From Haladaptatus sp. DYF46 (GTDB taxonomy: Archaea; Halobacteriota; Halobacteria; Halobacteriales; Haladaptataceae), in the NCBI RefSeq assembly GCF_021083305.1, contig NZ_JAJFAY010000001.1, positions 744,001 to 808,000 on the forward strand: DNA of 64,000 nucleotides, in the 5' to 3' direction. Of this stretch, positions 52,471-59,329 are shown piece after piece (the first letter of the stretch is position 1; each line of letters begins with the position of its first letter). A program made the position numbers and the translations under genes. The notes under the pieces were generated by a model, which saw only the letters and a list, made by a program, of their open reading frames with translations, was not told where the DNA came from and ran no database searches.

Positions 52471-53436
52471 TTAGTGCACCTGTTCCCTCGCTTCTTCTAT
52501 CGTCATTTCAGCCCCAGTTAGAGGATAGAAGTAAATGGGGGGTGCCCAAGATCGACCATTCTCTTTGATCAACAGCCTTCTAGCGATTGACCCAAGTTTG
52601 TTAGACCGAATTCGCTCATAAGTAGTCTCATCTATTGTTCCCCATACCAGCATGCAGCATAGTGTAACAACACATGCAGAAAATCGCCCGCCCGCCCCAT
52701 CACCATGTAGCATCGCATTTCTCACCTCACGTAGTACATCAAAGAACCCACTTAGTTTCGAGTTCATATTTTTAATGTAATCTGGTGCCTTCTGCTGAAG
52801 AGCCTCTCGATATGAAGGAAGTGGGTCTGTTGGCCGGTGAAGCATATCGACCTCTAAATACGCTAGCTCTGCCGGGCCAGTTAAGGTATCCACTGTTCGT
52901 AAATGCTCTCCGTAATCGCGTCTTCCTGGTCCTAATTCATCAGCAAGTCCTTCGAGGACTGCGAATGCCATGTAGCTAGTAGCGCGCCTCGAATCTCCCA
53001 ACCAATATGATAGTTCATATGGAGAAAACTGAGAATATTTCATCATTAGCGTACCTTTTGCATCTTCAAGTGCAAATCGAAGCAAAGTCTCTACATGGTT
53101 GAGTAGTTTAGATATTGGCAATTCTCTCTCTTGCATCTCATATTCAGTCTTGATCATATCTAAACAAGCCCCGGTCCATCCCCAATACATGTACATGTCA
53201 ATAACTCGCTTGTAGCTATTCGGACAGATAGCAAGGTCACAAAAATATTGAGGTATATATTGAAGTATTTCAAGATCTACTGTGTGTGGATACTCACCTT
53301 TCGGAAACAAGACAGGAGTTTGTTGGATATATCCTGCGTCAATAATATTTCCAGAGTCAACTTCAGGATTTGGCATTGCTAATGTATTCCGATTGTATAG
53401 CATTTGGAGAAGGATTTCTTCATTTTCAATGGTCAT
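52471..53436 (-). CDS. HEPN-like protein, possible RNase effector
   Basis: The 321-residue helical protein has FFDVLREVRNAMLHGDGAGG, with R239 and H244 in the Rx4H motif of HEPN ribonucleases. The surrounding helices (LLNHVETLLRFALEDAKGTLMM, ATSYMAFAVLEGLADELG) fit a HEPN bundle with an N-terminal extension. HEPN proteins act as toxins and defence RNases. Its promoter holds a GATAC-N6-GTATT palindrome like the two sites beside the repressor gene at 53773, so it is probably kept silent by that repressor. No nucleotidyltransferase partner is present. Confidence 0.6.
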   Translation of the reverse strand: MTIENEEILLQMLYNRNTLAMPNPEVDSGNIIDAGYIQQTPVLFPKGEYPHTVDLEILQYIPQYFCDLAICPNSYKRVIDMYMYWGWTGACLDMIKTEYEMQERELPISKLLNHVETLLRFALEDAKGTLMMKYSQFSPYELSYWLGDSRRATSYMAFAVLEGLADELGPGRRDYGEHLRTVDTLTGPAELAYLEVDMLHRPTDPLPSYREALQQKAPDYIKNMNSKLSGFFDVLREVRNAMLHGDGAGGRFSACVVTLCCMLVWGTIDETTYERIRSNKLGSIARRLLIKENGRSWAPPIYFYPLTGAEMTIEEAREQVH

Positions 53437-53452
53437 GATACTCTATTGTATT
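53437..53452. promoter_or_regulatory. Repressor-type operator before the HEPN-like gene
   Basis: GATACTCTATTGTATT starts directly before the start codon of the HEPN-like gene. It matches GATACTATATTGTATC at 53869-53884 in 14 of 16 bases. Confidence 0.5.
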
Positions 53453-53533
53453 CTTGGTTAATAAAATGATTGAGGGAGAGCATTTCCGAGAGAGACACAT
53501 TAGATCAAACTGCGAGTAAAGAGATCGGCAATA

Positions 53534-53773
53534 TTACTCTTCGAGCTCGTCAGCATCAAGCTCGCCAGCGAGATACTGCCGACCTGTCTCCGTGATTTCG
53601 TAGTACCCCTTGCTCTCTTCGACTTTCTCTACCAAATCGTGTTTCAGTAGTTTGGGAAGACGTCGTCTCACTGTTGGATGAGAGACGGCAATATTATAGG
53701 AAATGACTGCTGGAGGAATTGCAATACCTGTCTCTGCAAGTAGCTCAAGAATTGCATCGTCCGACTTCGTCAT
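53534..53773 (-). CDS. PhiH1-repressor-like winged-helix protein
   Basis: The 79-residue protein (TKSDDAILELLAETGIAIPPAVISYNIAVSHPTVRRRLPKLLKHDLVEKVEESKGYYEITETGRQYLAGELDADELEE) matches the haloarchaeal virus PhiH1 repressor family. Such proteins keep proviruses silent. The ATG at 53773 fits family starts; upstream residues are not conserved. Palindromes at 53846-53885 are the likely operators. It is AT-richer than the integrase genes. Confidence 0.8.
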   Translation of the reverse strand: MTKSDDAILELLAETGIAIPPAVISYNIAVSHPTVRRRLPKLLKHDLVEKVEESKGYYEITETGRQYLAGELDADELEE

Positions 53774-53845
53774 CCATGGAACAACCGGACGCATTTGAGA
53801 AACGATTAGTGGCATCGAATTTATTCACACCGAAAACATCACTGC

Positions 53846-53885
53846 TGATACAATATTGGATTGGTTCTGATACTATATTGTATCA
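53846..53885. promoter_or_regulatory. Paired repressor operators
   Basis: TGATACAATATTGG (53846-53859) and the palindrome TGATACTATATTGTATCA (53868-53885) lie in the divergent region between the repressor gene and the plus-strand integrase-side genes. A TATA-like GATTTATTA follows at 53887. Confidence 0.55.
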
Positions 53886-54027
53886 AGATTTATTACCCCT
53901 TCCTGATTTGGCAGATAGTAGGAAGCAACTTGCGGACCCGTCGCTGTTGGGTCCACTGTCGAAAGTAAGCGGACCGATGCTGATGACATCGGGTCCGCGG
54001 TAGCTTCCAAAACCAGAGCAGGAAGCC

Positions 54028-54360
54028 ATGTACGAAGAAAACTCGCGGGGTCTTGAAAGCCCCGACTGTACGGACGAATCGATTGCCAACTGCCCCCACT
54101 GCGACACGCCGATCCTCGCGGTCGTCACGCGCGGTCCCTCGATGCACATTCTGGACCCGTGCGGCTGTCCGGTCGGCCCGCTGACCGCGCGCGACCTCGC
54201 CACAAACCAGTCAGAATCAAGAAACGAAACAGCTAATTCGACCGACTGCGATTCCACTTTCACTTTCACTCCGCTGTCGAAAACCCATTTAATAGGGGGT
54301 CCGAGTACTCCCGAGTTGATGACAAAGACGACGACTATGCAGGACGGTGAGAGCCGATGA
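54028..54360 (+). CDS. Small zinc protein upstream of the integrase operon
   Basis: The 110-residue frame has a well-formed first half: NCPHCDTPILAVVTRGPSMHILDPCGCPVGPLTARDL, a zinc site of four cysteines seen in haloarchaeal element proteins. The second half is translated across the promoter motif at 54258 and ends as MTKTTTMQDGESR. A small zinc-finger protein at the integrase end of proviruses is common. The stop overlaps the ATG of the PadR-like gene. Confidence 0.6.
   Translation: MYEENSRGLESPDCTDESIANCPHCDTPILAVVTRGPSMHILDPCGCPVGPLTARDLATNQSESRNETANSTDCDSTFTFTPLSKTHLIGGPSTPELMTKTTTMQDGESR
54258..54294 (+). promoter_or_regulatory. Shared upstream motif, copy 4, with TATA box
   Basis: TTTCACTTTCACTCCGCTGT followed by CGAAAACCC and the TATA box TTTAATA (54288-54294). 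The CACTTTCA core begins 58 bases before the ATG at 54319, the same spacing as at 40170. It should drive the PadR-J-domain-integrase operon. Confidence 0.6.
54319..54360 (+). CDS. Possible 13-residue leader peptide
   Basis: From the ATG at the fixed distance behind the TATA box the frame gives MTKTTTMQDGESR and stops inside the ATG of the next gene (ATGA). A leaderless message would start here, so this peptide may couple translation to the PadR-like gene. It is in frame with the end of the zinc protein. Confidence 0.4.
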   Translation: MTKTTTMQDGESR

Positions 54361-54701
54361 ACGACAGCGACGAACGAGCGTTCACCGATCTTCACGCGTT
54401 CAAGCGCGACCTCCTCTACGCGATTCGCGCGCTCGAACGGGACGAACCCCCGAAGGGACTCACCGTCAAGCGCGTGCTGGAGGCCGACTACAGCACGGAT
54501 ATCAATCACTCGCGGCTCTACCAGAACCTCGACCAGCTCGTTGACGCTGGCCTCCTCGAAAAGGGCCACAAGGACGAGCGTACCAACGAGTACGAAACGA
54601 CTGACGCCACGCGCCGGATGCTCGAAGCGAGAGCGAAACGCCGCGTCGAAGAAGCCGGGCTCGGCGAACCCGCGCTTTCCGCGGGAGGTGAGCAGGCGTG
54701 A
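54357..54701 (+). CDS. PadR-like winged-helix regulator
   Basis: The 114-residue protein (FTDLHAFKRDLLYAIRALERDEPPKGLTVKRVLEADYSTDINHSRLYQNLDQLVDAGLLEKGHKDERTNEYETTDATRRML) has the PadR winged helix with its typical LYQNLDQLVDAGLLEK recognition part. It is regularly found just before integrase genes in haloarchaeal proviruses. It overlaps its neighbours by three to four bases on both sides. Confidence 0.75.
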   Translation: MNDSDERAFTDLHAFKRDLLYAIRALERDEPPKGLTVKRVLEADYSTDINHSRLYQNLDQLVDAGLLEKGHKDERTNEYETTDATRRMLEARAKRRVEEAGLGEPALSAGGEQA

Positions 54702-55162
54702 GCGAACACGAAGACGACGCCTCCACGAATGACGTACCGAGAACGGAAGCCGAACTGACCCGGCGCGTCACCCAAGACGGCGAACTGCTCGTGCGTCCCC
54801 AACGCTGGACGTACCCGGACGGTCGGGAAATTCACGTTCTCCCTGATCTCCGTAGCGGCGGTATCACGGACATTCTCGTCGCCGAGCGAGCCGAGAACGG
54901 TTCGACGACGTTCCTCGTGACGAAGACCCAAATTCACGCCGAAGACGACATGACCTGCGAGTTCATCGACGTGGAGGAGTCGTGGTTTGACGGATTCCTC
55001 GACGCCATCTGCACGTCGCTCCCACACGAGATGCAATCCGCACGCGACATGCTCCTCCACGTCGTCGATGATTGGAACGAGATACCGGACGCGGGGAAGG
55101 CCAACGCGTTGGATCACATCATCGACGATTTGGAAGTGGCCCGCAGGGAGGTGGCAGAATGA
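54698..55162 (+). CDS. Element protein of unknown function, integrase operon
   Basis: The 154-residue acidic protein (PRTEAELTRRVTQDGELLVRPQRWTYPDGREIHVLPDLRSGGITDILVAERAENGSTTFLVTKTQIHAEDDMTCEFIDVEESWFDGFLDAI) starts with a GTG codon inside the previous stop. A beta-rich half is followed by helices. No family is recognised. It overlaps the J-domain gene by four bases. Confidence 0.68.
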   Translation: MSEHEDDASTNDVPRTEAELTRRVTQDGELLVRPQRWTYPDGREIHVLPDLRSGGITDILVAERAENGSTTFLVTKTQIHAEDDMTCEFIDVEESWFDGFLDAICTSLPHEMQSARDMLLHVVDDWNEIPDAGKANALDHIIDDLEVARREVAE

Positions 55163-55755
55163 GCGACGCCACGCTCGACTGGCCCGCGACGTTCGAACAA
55201 ACGGACCCTACGGAGCGAACGCGGAACAACCGCTACGAGGCGTCGCTTCGTACGTCCATCGACGACGTGGCCGCGGAACTCAAACGGGTTGGTGTGGACG
55301 ATTGGCGGCTTTCGACTGCCGCACGCCATCAGAAACAGAACCCACGATATCCCTACGCGAACGCCTCCCCCACGGACCCGAGCGCGGTCGTCCGCTGGAC
55401 GATGGATGGCGAGCAGTACGCGGTCGCATGCGACGCCTACTCGAGGCTCCGCGACAACGTGCGAACGCTGTATCTCTACCTCCGCGAGAAGCGCAAGATG
55501 GAACAGCGCCCCGTTGTAACCGGCGAGAGCGAGTTCGCCAACGCTCGCCTCCCACCGGCCGACGAATCCGCTGTCGCGGCTCCTGCACCCGCTGACGAGC
55601 CCCACGAAATTCTCGGTGTTGCGCCGGACGCCCCAGACGCCGTCGTCCGGGGTGCGTTCCGGGAACTCGTGAAGGAACGCCACCCCGACCACGGCGGGAG
55701 CGAACGCGAGTTCACTCGCCTCAAGCGGGCTCGGGAGGTGATGCTCGATGACTGA
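55159..55755 (+). CDS. J-domain protein of the integrase operon
   Basis: The 198-residue protein ends in a short J domain: HEILGVAPDAPDAVVRGAFRELVKERHPDHGGSEREFTRLKRAREVML, with the HPD motif that activates Hsp70. The first 145 residues are a helical domain shared with other haloarchaeal provirus proteins. It may recruit DnaK for DNA-protein remodelling during excision or replication. It overlaps the integrase gene by eight bases. Confidence 0.78.
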   Translation: MSDATLDWPATFEQTDPTERTRNNRYEASLRTSIDDVAAELKRVGVDDWRLSTAARHQKQNPRYPYANASPTDPSAVVRWTMDGEQYAVACDAYSRLRDNVRTLYLYLREKRKMEQRPVVTGESEFANARLPPADESAVAAPAPADEPHEILGVAPDAPDAVVRGAFRELVKERHPDHGGSEREFTRLKRAREVMLDD

Positions 55756-56800
55756 CGCCAAGAATCGGAAACAGCGCGACCTCTCGCCGGTCGAAGCGGC
55801 TGAGCGGTTCGTCGCCCGTCGCGAGAACAGAAACAGCTACAAGACGGTTCGGAGCTACCGGAACCGGCTCACCACCTTCGTCAACTGGGCCGACGAGAAC
55901 GACCTCGAGGTGATGCGAGAAATGGACGGCTGGTGGATCGACGAGTACCAGCGGCATTTGGAGTCACAGGACTACTCCCCCGTGACGGTTCAGGGGAAGA
56001 TGTCCGCGCTCGACCAGCTGCTCCAGTACTGTGTCACCATCGAGGTCGTCGACGAGAATCTCCCGAACAAGCTGGAAGTGCCGAAGCTCACGAAGGAAGA
56101 AGAGACGAGCGACAAACTGCTCGAACCCAGCGAAGCTGAGAAGTACCTCTCGTTCTTCCGGAACTCGGTGAGACACCGCGGGACGATCCAGCACGTTCTG
56201 CTGGAACTCATCTGGCACGTCGGCGGGCGTATCAGCTGTTTCCGCGCCCTTGACCTCGGCGATTGGGTTCCGGAAGAGCGGAAGTTGATGTTCCGGCATC
56301 GACCACCGACCCGGCTGAAAGGCGAGAAGGATCACGAGCGCAACGTCCTCGTCTCGAAGGAGGTTGCGGACGTGCTGAACTTCTGGATCGAACGCGAACG
56401 ACCGAACAAACGTGACGACAACGGACGCACTCCGTTGCTGACGACGAACCACGGTCGAGCGTCGGAGAGTTCGGTTCGCTGCTGGTCGTACATGGCTACA
56501 CAGCCGTGTCTCTACACCGGCTGTCCGCACAACAAGCAGCGCGATTCGTGCAAGTTCACGGAACGCCAGTACTCCAGTCGGTGTCCGTCGAGTCGCGGTC
56601 CCCACGCGATTCGAACCGGGAGCATCACGTGGCAACTCAACAGGGGCCTGTCGTACGTCAAGGTCGCAAAGCGCGTTGCCGCATCGCCCGAGACGATTCG
56701 ACGATACTACGACAAGCCGGACTTGGAGGACGAACTCGAGCGCCGACGTCCGGACACCGAGAACATGGACATTTTGAGCAGCGTGAGCGACGATGTGTGA
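55748..56800 (+). CDS. Tyrosine recombinase (integrase)
   Basis: The 350-residue protein has an N-terminal SAM-like DNA-binding domain (residues 10-105) and a catalytic domain. Visible catalytic residues are R161 (HVGGRISCFRALDL), H286 and R289 (GPHAIRTGSI) and Tyr320/321 (IRRYYDK). An insert with LYTGCPHNKQRDSC is typical of haloarchaeal XerC/D-like integrases. It lies 60 bases before the right attachment core and should drive integration into tRNA-Trp. It is the last gene of the operon from 54357. Confidence 0.9.
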   Translation: MTDAKNRKQRDLSPVEAAERFVARRENRNSYKTVRSYRNRLTTFVNWADENDLEVMREMDGWWIDEYQRHLESQDYSPVTVQGKMSALDQLLQYCVTIEVVDENLPNKLEVPKLTKEEETSDKLLEPSEAEKYLSFFRNSVRHRGTIQHVLLELIWHVGGRISCFRALDLGDWVPEERKLMFRHRPPTRLKGEKDHERNVLVSKEVADVLNFWIERERPNKRDDNGRTPLLTTNHGRASESSVRCWSYMATQPCLYTGCPHNKQRDSCKFTERQYSSRCPSSRGPHAIRTGSITWQLNRGLSYVKVAKRVAASPETIRRYYDKPDLEDELERRRPDTENMDILSSVSDDV

Positions 56801-56860
56801 TGCAATTCCTTCGTTCGGGAAATCACAAGAGGGCGGTCGGTTCATCGCAAGAATTGGTGC

Positions 56861-56874
56861 CCCTCCGACCCCAT
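56861..56874. repeat. Right attachment core
   Basis: CCCTCCGACCCCAT is an exact copy of 21195-21208 at the tRNA-Trp 3' end. It lies 60 bases behind the integrase stop and 35 bases before the debris of a related element. An exact 14-base match at this place is very unlikely by chance. Confidence 0.65.
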
Positions 56875-56908
56875 TCTTATTTCGACGCAAAACGACGAGC
56901 GGAGCGTG

Positions 56909-57120
56909 GAGTTCGCGAGCAGCACGATCAGGAGAACGCCCAGTCGTTTCATCGCTCACCTCCGTCAGCTGTCTGAGACGAATCGGAACGATCCTCGTTC
57001 TTACTCTGATAATTTTTCCAGTCGGTCCACCGTATTCGTGCCTCCGAAAAGGAGGTTGCTGGGCGCCGTTGCCCGTTTTCCCGTGTCATGGGTTATTCAC
57101 TCGACCGGCGCGACCGGTCG
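56909..57120 (-). pseudogene. Start and promoter of a surface-protein gene, copy B
   Basis: The first 14 codons (MKRLGVLLIVLLAN, ATG at 56953) and the upstream region match 36549-36767 at over 90 percent. After that the frame leaves the surface-protein sequence, so the rest of the gene is gone. The CCTCC/GGAGG hairpin and the CGACCGG repeat are kept. Confidence 0.7.
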
Positions 57121-57251
57121 ATGCGGACCTTTCAAGTACCTCGCTGTTAAGTCATAATTTTCTTGAGGTGTCCTGATTTATTACTATGAAGTCGCATCGA
57201 AGAGCCTCAATCTTTATTAGAAAGACGGTTCGCAGGTGGAGCAGAGTTGCT

Positions 57252-57431
57252 ATGGAAATTCAACGACAATTCGCGGACACGCGGAAAGCACAGCAGGGCG
57301 ACGGTTGCATCCAGATTACAGTTCCTTCCGATGTCGTCGAGGAGTTCGGGATTGAGGGCGGGGACGACGTCCTTTGGACCGGAAAAGAGGGCGAGGATAC
57401 GGCTGTGATTCACTCGCCGCACAGAAACTGA
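57252..57431 (+). CDS. AbrB/SpoVT-like DNA-binding protein, paralogue B
   Basis: The 59-residue protein (EIQRQFADTRKAQQGDGCIQITVPSDVVEEFGIEGGDDVLWTGKEGEDTAVIHSPHRN) is about two thirds identical to the AbrB-like protein at 36892 and sits at the same place behind the surface-gene start. It looks intact although the element around it is decayed. Confidence 0.75.
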   Translation: MEIQRQFADTRKAQQGDGCIQITVPSDVVEEFGIEGGDDVLWTGKEGEDTAVIHSPHRN

Positions 57432-57493
57432 GAACGTCAGCAGGAAAGCAACTTATTCTGGGAGTCGACTGACCACTTCGCTGAAAAACGGAC

Positions 57494-58216
57494 TTACGCA
57501 GGACTCACACCACGCCTCCCTGAACCGGGCGAGACGTCGATGTATATCTCGATGTCGTCGTAGCGAACGACTGGTCGTCGTGACTGTCCTTCCTCCACGA
57601 ACTCGATCACGTGTAGCGCCTCCAGTTCAGTCAGATTCCGGTGAACGTCCCTGTAATCTCGATCGACCAGTTCAGCGACTTGCCGTATACTCTCCGGTTC
57701 GTGTTCGTTGATCGTTCGGAGCAGTTTGAGGTTCGTCTCACTTACTAGCCGTGCGAGGTCAGCCTCGTTCTCGAAGGTCAACGTGTGTCGACTCTCGACT
57801 TCTTCGCCGCGTTCAAGCGCTTCGATAGCTTCTCGGGTTTCGTCAAATGCCTCTTCTGCGTCCGCGACTCGAATTCGGAGCGTTCTATCTTCAGTGGTCA
57901 TGGTTTGGGGTGTCAGAGGGGGATACCAGACGATTTTAGTCAGTTTCGTGATTTCTTCTTGGAATCGGTCGTATAACGCCATCATTCCGGGGAATTCGAT
58001 TTCTTCGACGCCGTCAGCAGTATGCCGGTCATGGCCATGCGTCCGTTCGTGAGCATTGTCGTAACGAAGGAGTGTTTCCCCTTCGAGAGTCCCGAAATGG
58101 AGGGTATACTTCCACCCACATGGGTATTTGTCTTTGGTCGTTTTCCGCACTCGGATATGGGTGATGTAGCCATCTTCTTTGACTGTATCATCGATAACCG
58201 TCTCAACGTCTGCCAT
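57494..58216 (-). CDS. Fused TumE toxin and TumA antitoxin
   Basis: The 240-residue frame reads a TumE-like toxin (GYITHIRVRKTTKDKYPCGWKYTLHFGTLEGETLLRYDNAHERTHGHDRHTADGVEEIEFPGM, residues 15-90) straight into a TumA-like HTH antitoxin. The joint KIVWYPPLTPQT reads like a former intergenic region. The antitoxin's own start is probably the ATG at 57901 (MTTEDRTLRIRVADAEEAFDETREAIEALERGEEVESRHTL). Loss of the toxin stop may have inactivated the toxin or made a self-neutralised fusion. Two palindromes upstream are the operator. Confidence 0.7.
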   Translation of the reverse strand: MADVETVIDDTVKEDGYITHIRVRKTTKDKYPCGWKYTLHFGTLEGETLLRYDNAHERTHGHDRHTADGVEEIEFPGMMALYDRFQEEITKLTKIVWYPPLTPQTMTTEDRTLRIRVADAEEAFDETREAIEALERGEEVESRHTLTFENEADLARLVSETNLKLLRTINEHEPESIRQVAELVDRDYRDVHRNLTELEALHVIEFVEEGQSRRPVVRYDDIEIYIDVSPGSGRRGVSPA

Positions 58217-58225
58217 CCCTATTCT

Positions 58226-58269
58226 ATGGGACGTATCCCATCACCAAAGGACTATGGGAGGACGCCCAT
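58226..58269. promoter_or_regulatory. Tandem palindromes before the fused TumE-TumA gene
   Basis: ATGGGACGTATCCCAT (58226-58241) and ATGGGAGGACGCCCAT (58254-58269) are inverted repeats 28 bases apart, directly before the start codon at 58216. They are the likely binding sites of the TumA winged helix and differ from the site at 25011. Confidence 0.55.
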
Positions 58270-58329
58270 ATGTAATGAGTTCATCATTTCGATTGCACTC
58301 TGACTTGTGAACACCGGTTTGGCGTAGCT

Positions 58330-58532
58330 TCTGGGGGTTGTAGAAGACGAGAAACGAATCCGCGAAATTGCACACATCCATCGTGAGCATCGTGTGCAAA
58401 TCGAGTCGATCGCGAGTGACTCGGCGTTGGTTCAACCGAGTTGATCGAACGGTTCTCGGCGTTCTTTATATCTGGTCAGTGTTTCAGCTACCCGACAAAG
58501 CTAGATTTCTAGGGGGACGTGTGCAATAATAT
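58330..58532. repeat. GTGTGCAA intergenic region, copy B
   Basis: The region matches 37542-37740. It keeps TTGCACAC (58368-58375), GTGTGCAA (58392-58399) and GTGTGCAA (58519-58526) at similar spacings, and a TATA-like TTTATATC near 58463. Here it lies upstream of a small gene. Confidence 0.55.
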
Positions 58533-58542
58533 GCGCCTTCGA

Positions 58543-58812
58543 ATGACCGACTCACGGGAACTGCGAATGGAATACCTCCTCAAGGCTACCGGCGAGGAGA
58601 CCAAGAGCAAGGCGCTCGATCGCGCCGCCGAGTTCTATCTCCAGATGCGAGGGGACACTGCTGCCGTCCCGAACGGGGCTTTCGTTGAGTTGATGGAGAA
58701 AGCAGAGCGGCAGGGGAGCGTGACTCCTACAGAGATCGCAGAGGTACTGAATACAGACGAGCTTCCCGTCGAAGCTCAGACGAGTTGGTCGGTCGGACGA
58801 ACAGATATGTAA
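58543..58812 (+). CDS. Small element protein (DUF7386-like)
   Basis: The 89-residue protein (TDSRELRMEYLLKATGEETKSKALDRAAEFYLQMRGDTAAVPNGAFVELMEKAERQGSVTPTEIAEVLNTDELPVEAQTSWSVG) matches a small haloarchaeal family with a ribbon-helix-helix-like front (DUF7386, from memory). It is probably a regulator. The start may be 58543 or, four codons earlier, 58531. A truncated second copy is at 60457. Confidence 0.6.
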   Translation: MTDSRELRMEYLLKATGEETKSKALDRAAEFYLQMRGDTAAVPNGAFVELMEKAERQGSVTPTEIAEVLNTDELPVEAQTSWSVGRTDM

Positions 58813-58878
58813 TCGTTATCTCGAATCTGATTCTGTTACGAAATCCATGATCCAATAAGAGTGAATTGGATATAGTAA

Positions 58879-59298
58879 TCATTCAGAAGTGGAGCAGGGG
58901 GATTGAAGCACCCCGAGCTTTCCATTTGCATCAATCATATACCTGATATTAAAACATTTTCCTTGGTCTGCAAGTTCTGCCCCCACTTTGATCCACTCAT
59001 CTTTTTCTTCTAATTTCGCATGCAACTCATACGACGCTGGTTTTGTTGGCCATGTTTGGTCAAAATTGTGACCTCCTGGGTCTCCGTTTCTTGCAGGTTT
59101 GACCCGCTCGCTTGTACGAAAAACAGTTTTCCCATCTTCTATCATACGAACGGTGAGTTCATGTGGCTGCTCAGTTTTGTTAAATACTCCAATAGATTCG
59201 AATTTCAACTTCGGGTCGTCTTTTAATTGACTAATACAACCAGCAGAGAGGATGAGTCCACTCCCTATAGCAGAAAGAACGGAACGACGAGAGCGCAT
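58879..59298 (-). CDS. Secreted lipoprotein, unknown
   Basis: The 139-residue protein starts RSRRSVLSAIGSGLILSAGCISQLKDD: a Tat-like signal with twin arginine and the lipobox SAGC. A small beta-sandwich-like domain follows (FNKTEQPHELTVRMIEDGKTVFRTSERV) of the kind common in haloarchaeal lipoproteins. It follows the secreted protein at 60343 on the same strand and may be its partner. Confidence 0.68.
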   Translation of the reverse strand: MRSRRSVLSAIGSGLILSAGCISQLKDDPKLKFESIGVFNKTEQPHELTVRMIEDGKTVFRTSERVKPARNGDPGGHNFDQTWPTKPASYELHAKLEEKDEWIKVGAELADQGKCFNIRYMIDANGKLGVLQSPCSTSE

Positions 59299-59329
59299 TT
59301 ACGAATACACCTAATACAGACTATGGTGA

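Larger units (their letters stand above)
21195..56874. mobile_element. Integrated element of about 36 kb in tRNA-Trp
   Basis: The limits are the two 14-base attachment cores. The inside holds a tyrosine recombinase at the right end, a virus- or vesicle-like membrane cassette with ATPase, toxin-antitoxin genes, a PhiH1-like repressor, a PadR-like regulator, an orphan methylase and an AT-rich cargo island. Outside lie the conserved genes guaB and DUF5794/5795 on the left. On the right is the debris of a related element before the LVIVD gene at 61611. The true right limit may be farther right if the debris belongs to it. Confidence 0.65.
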
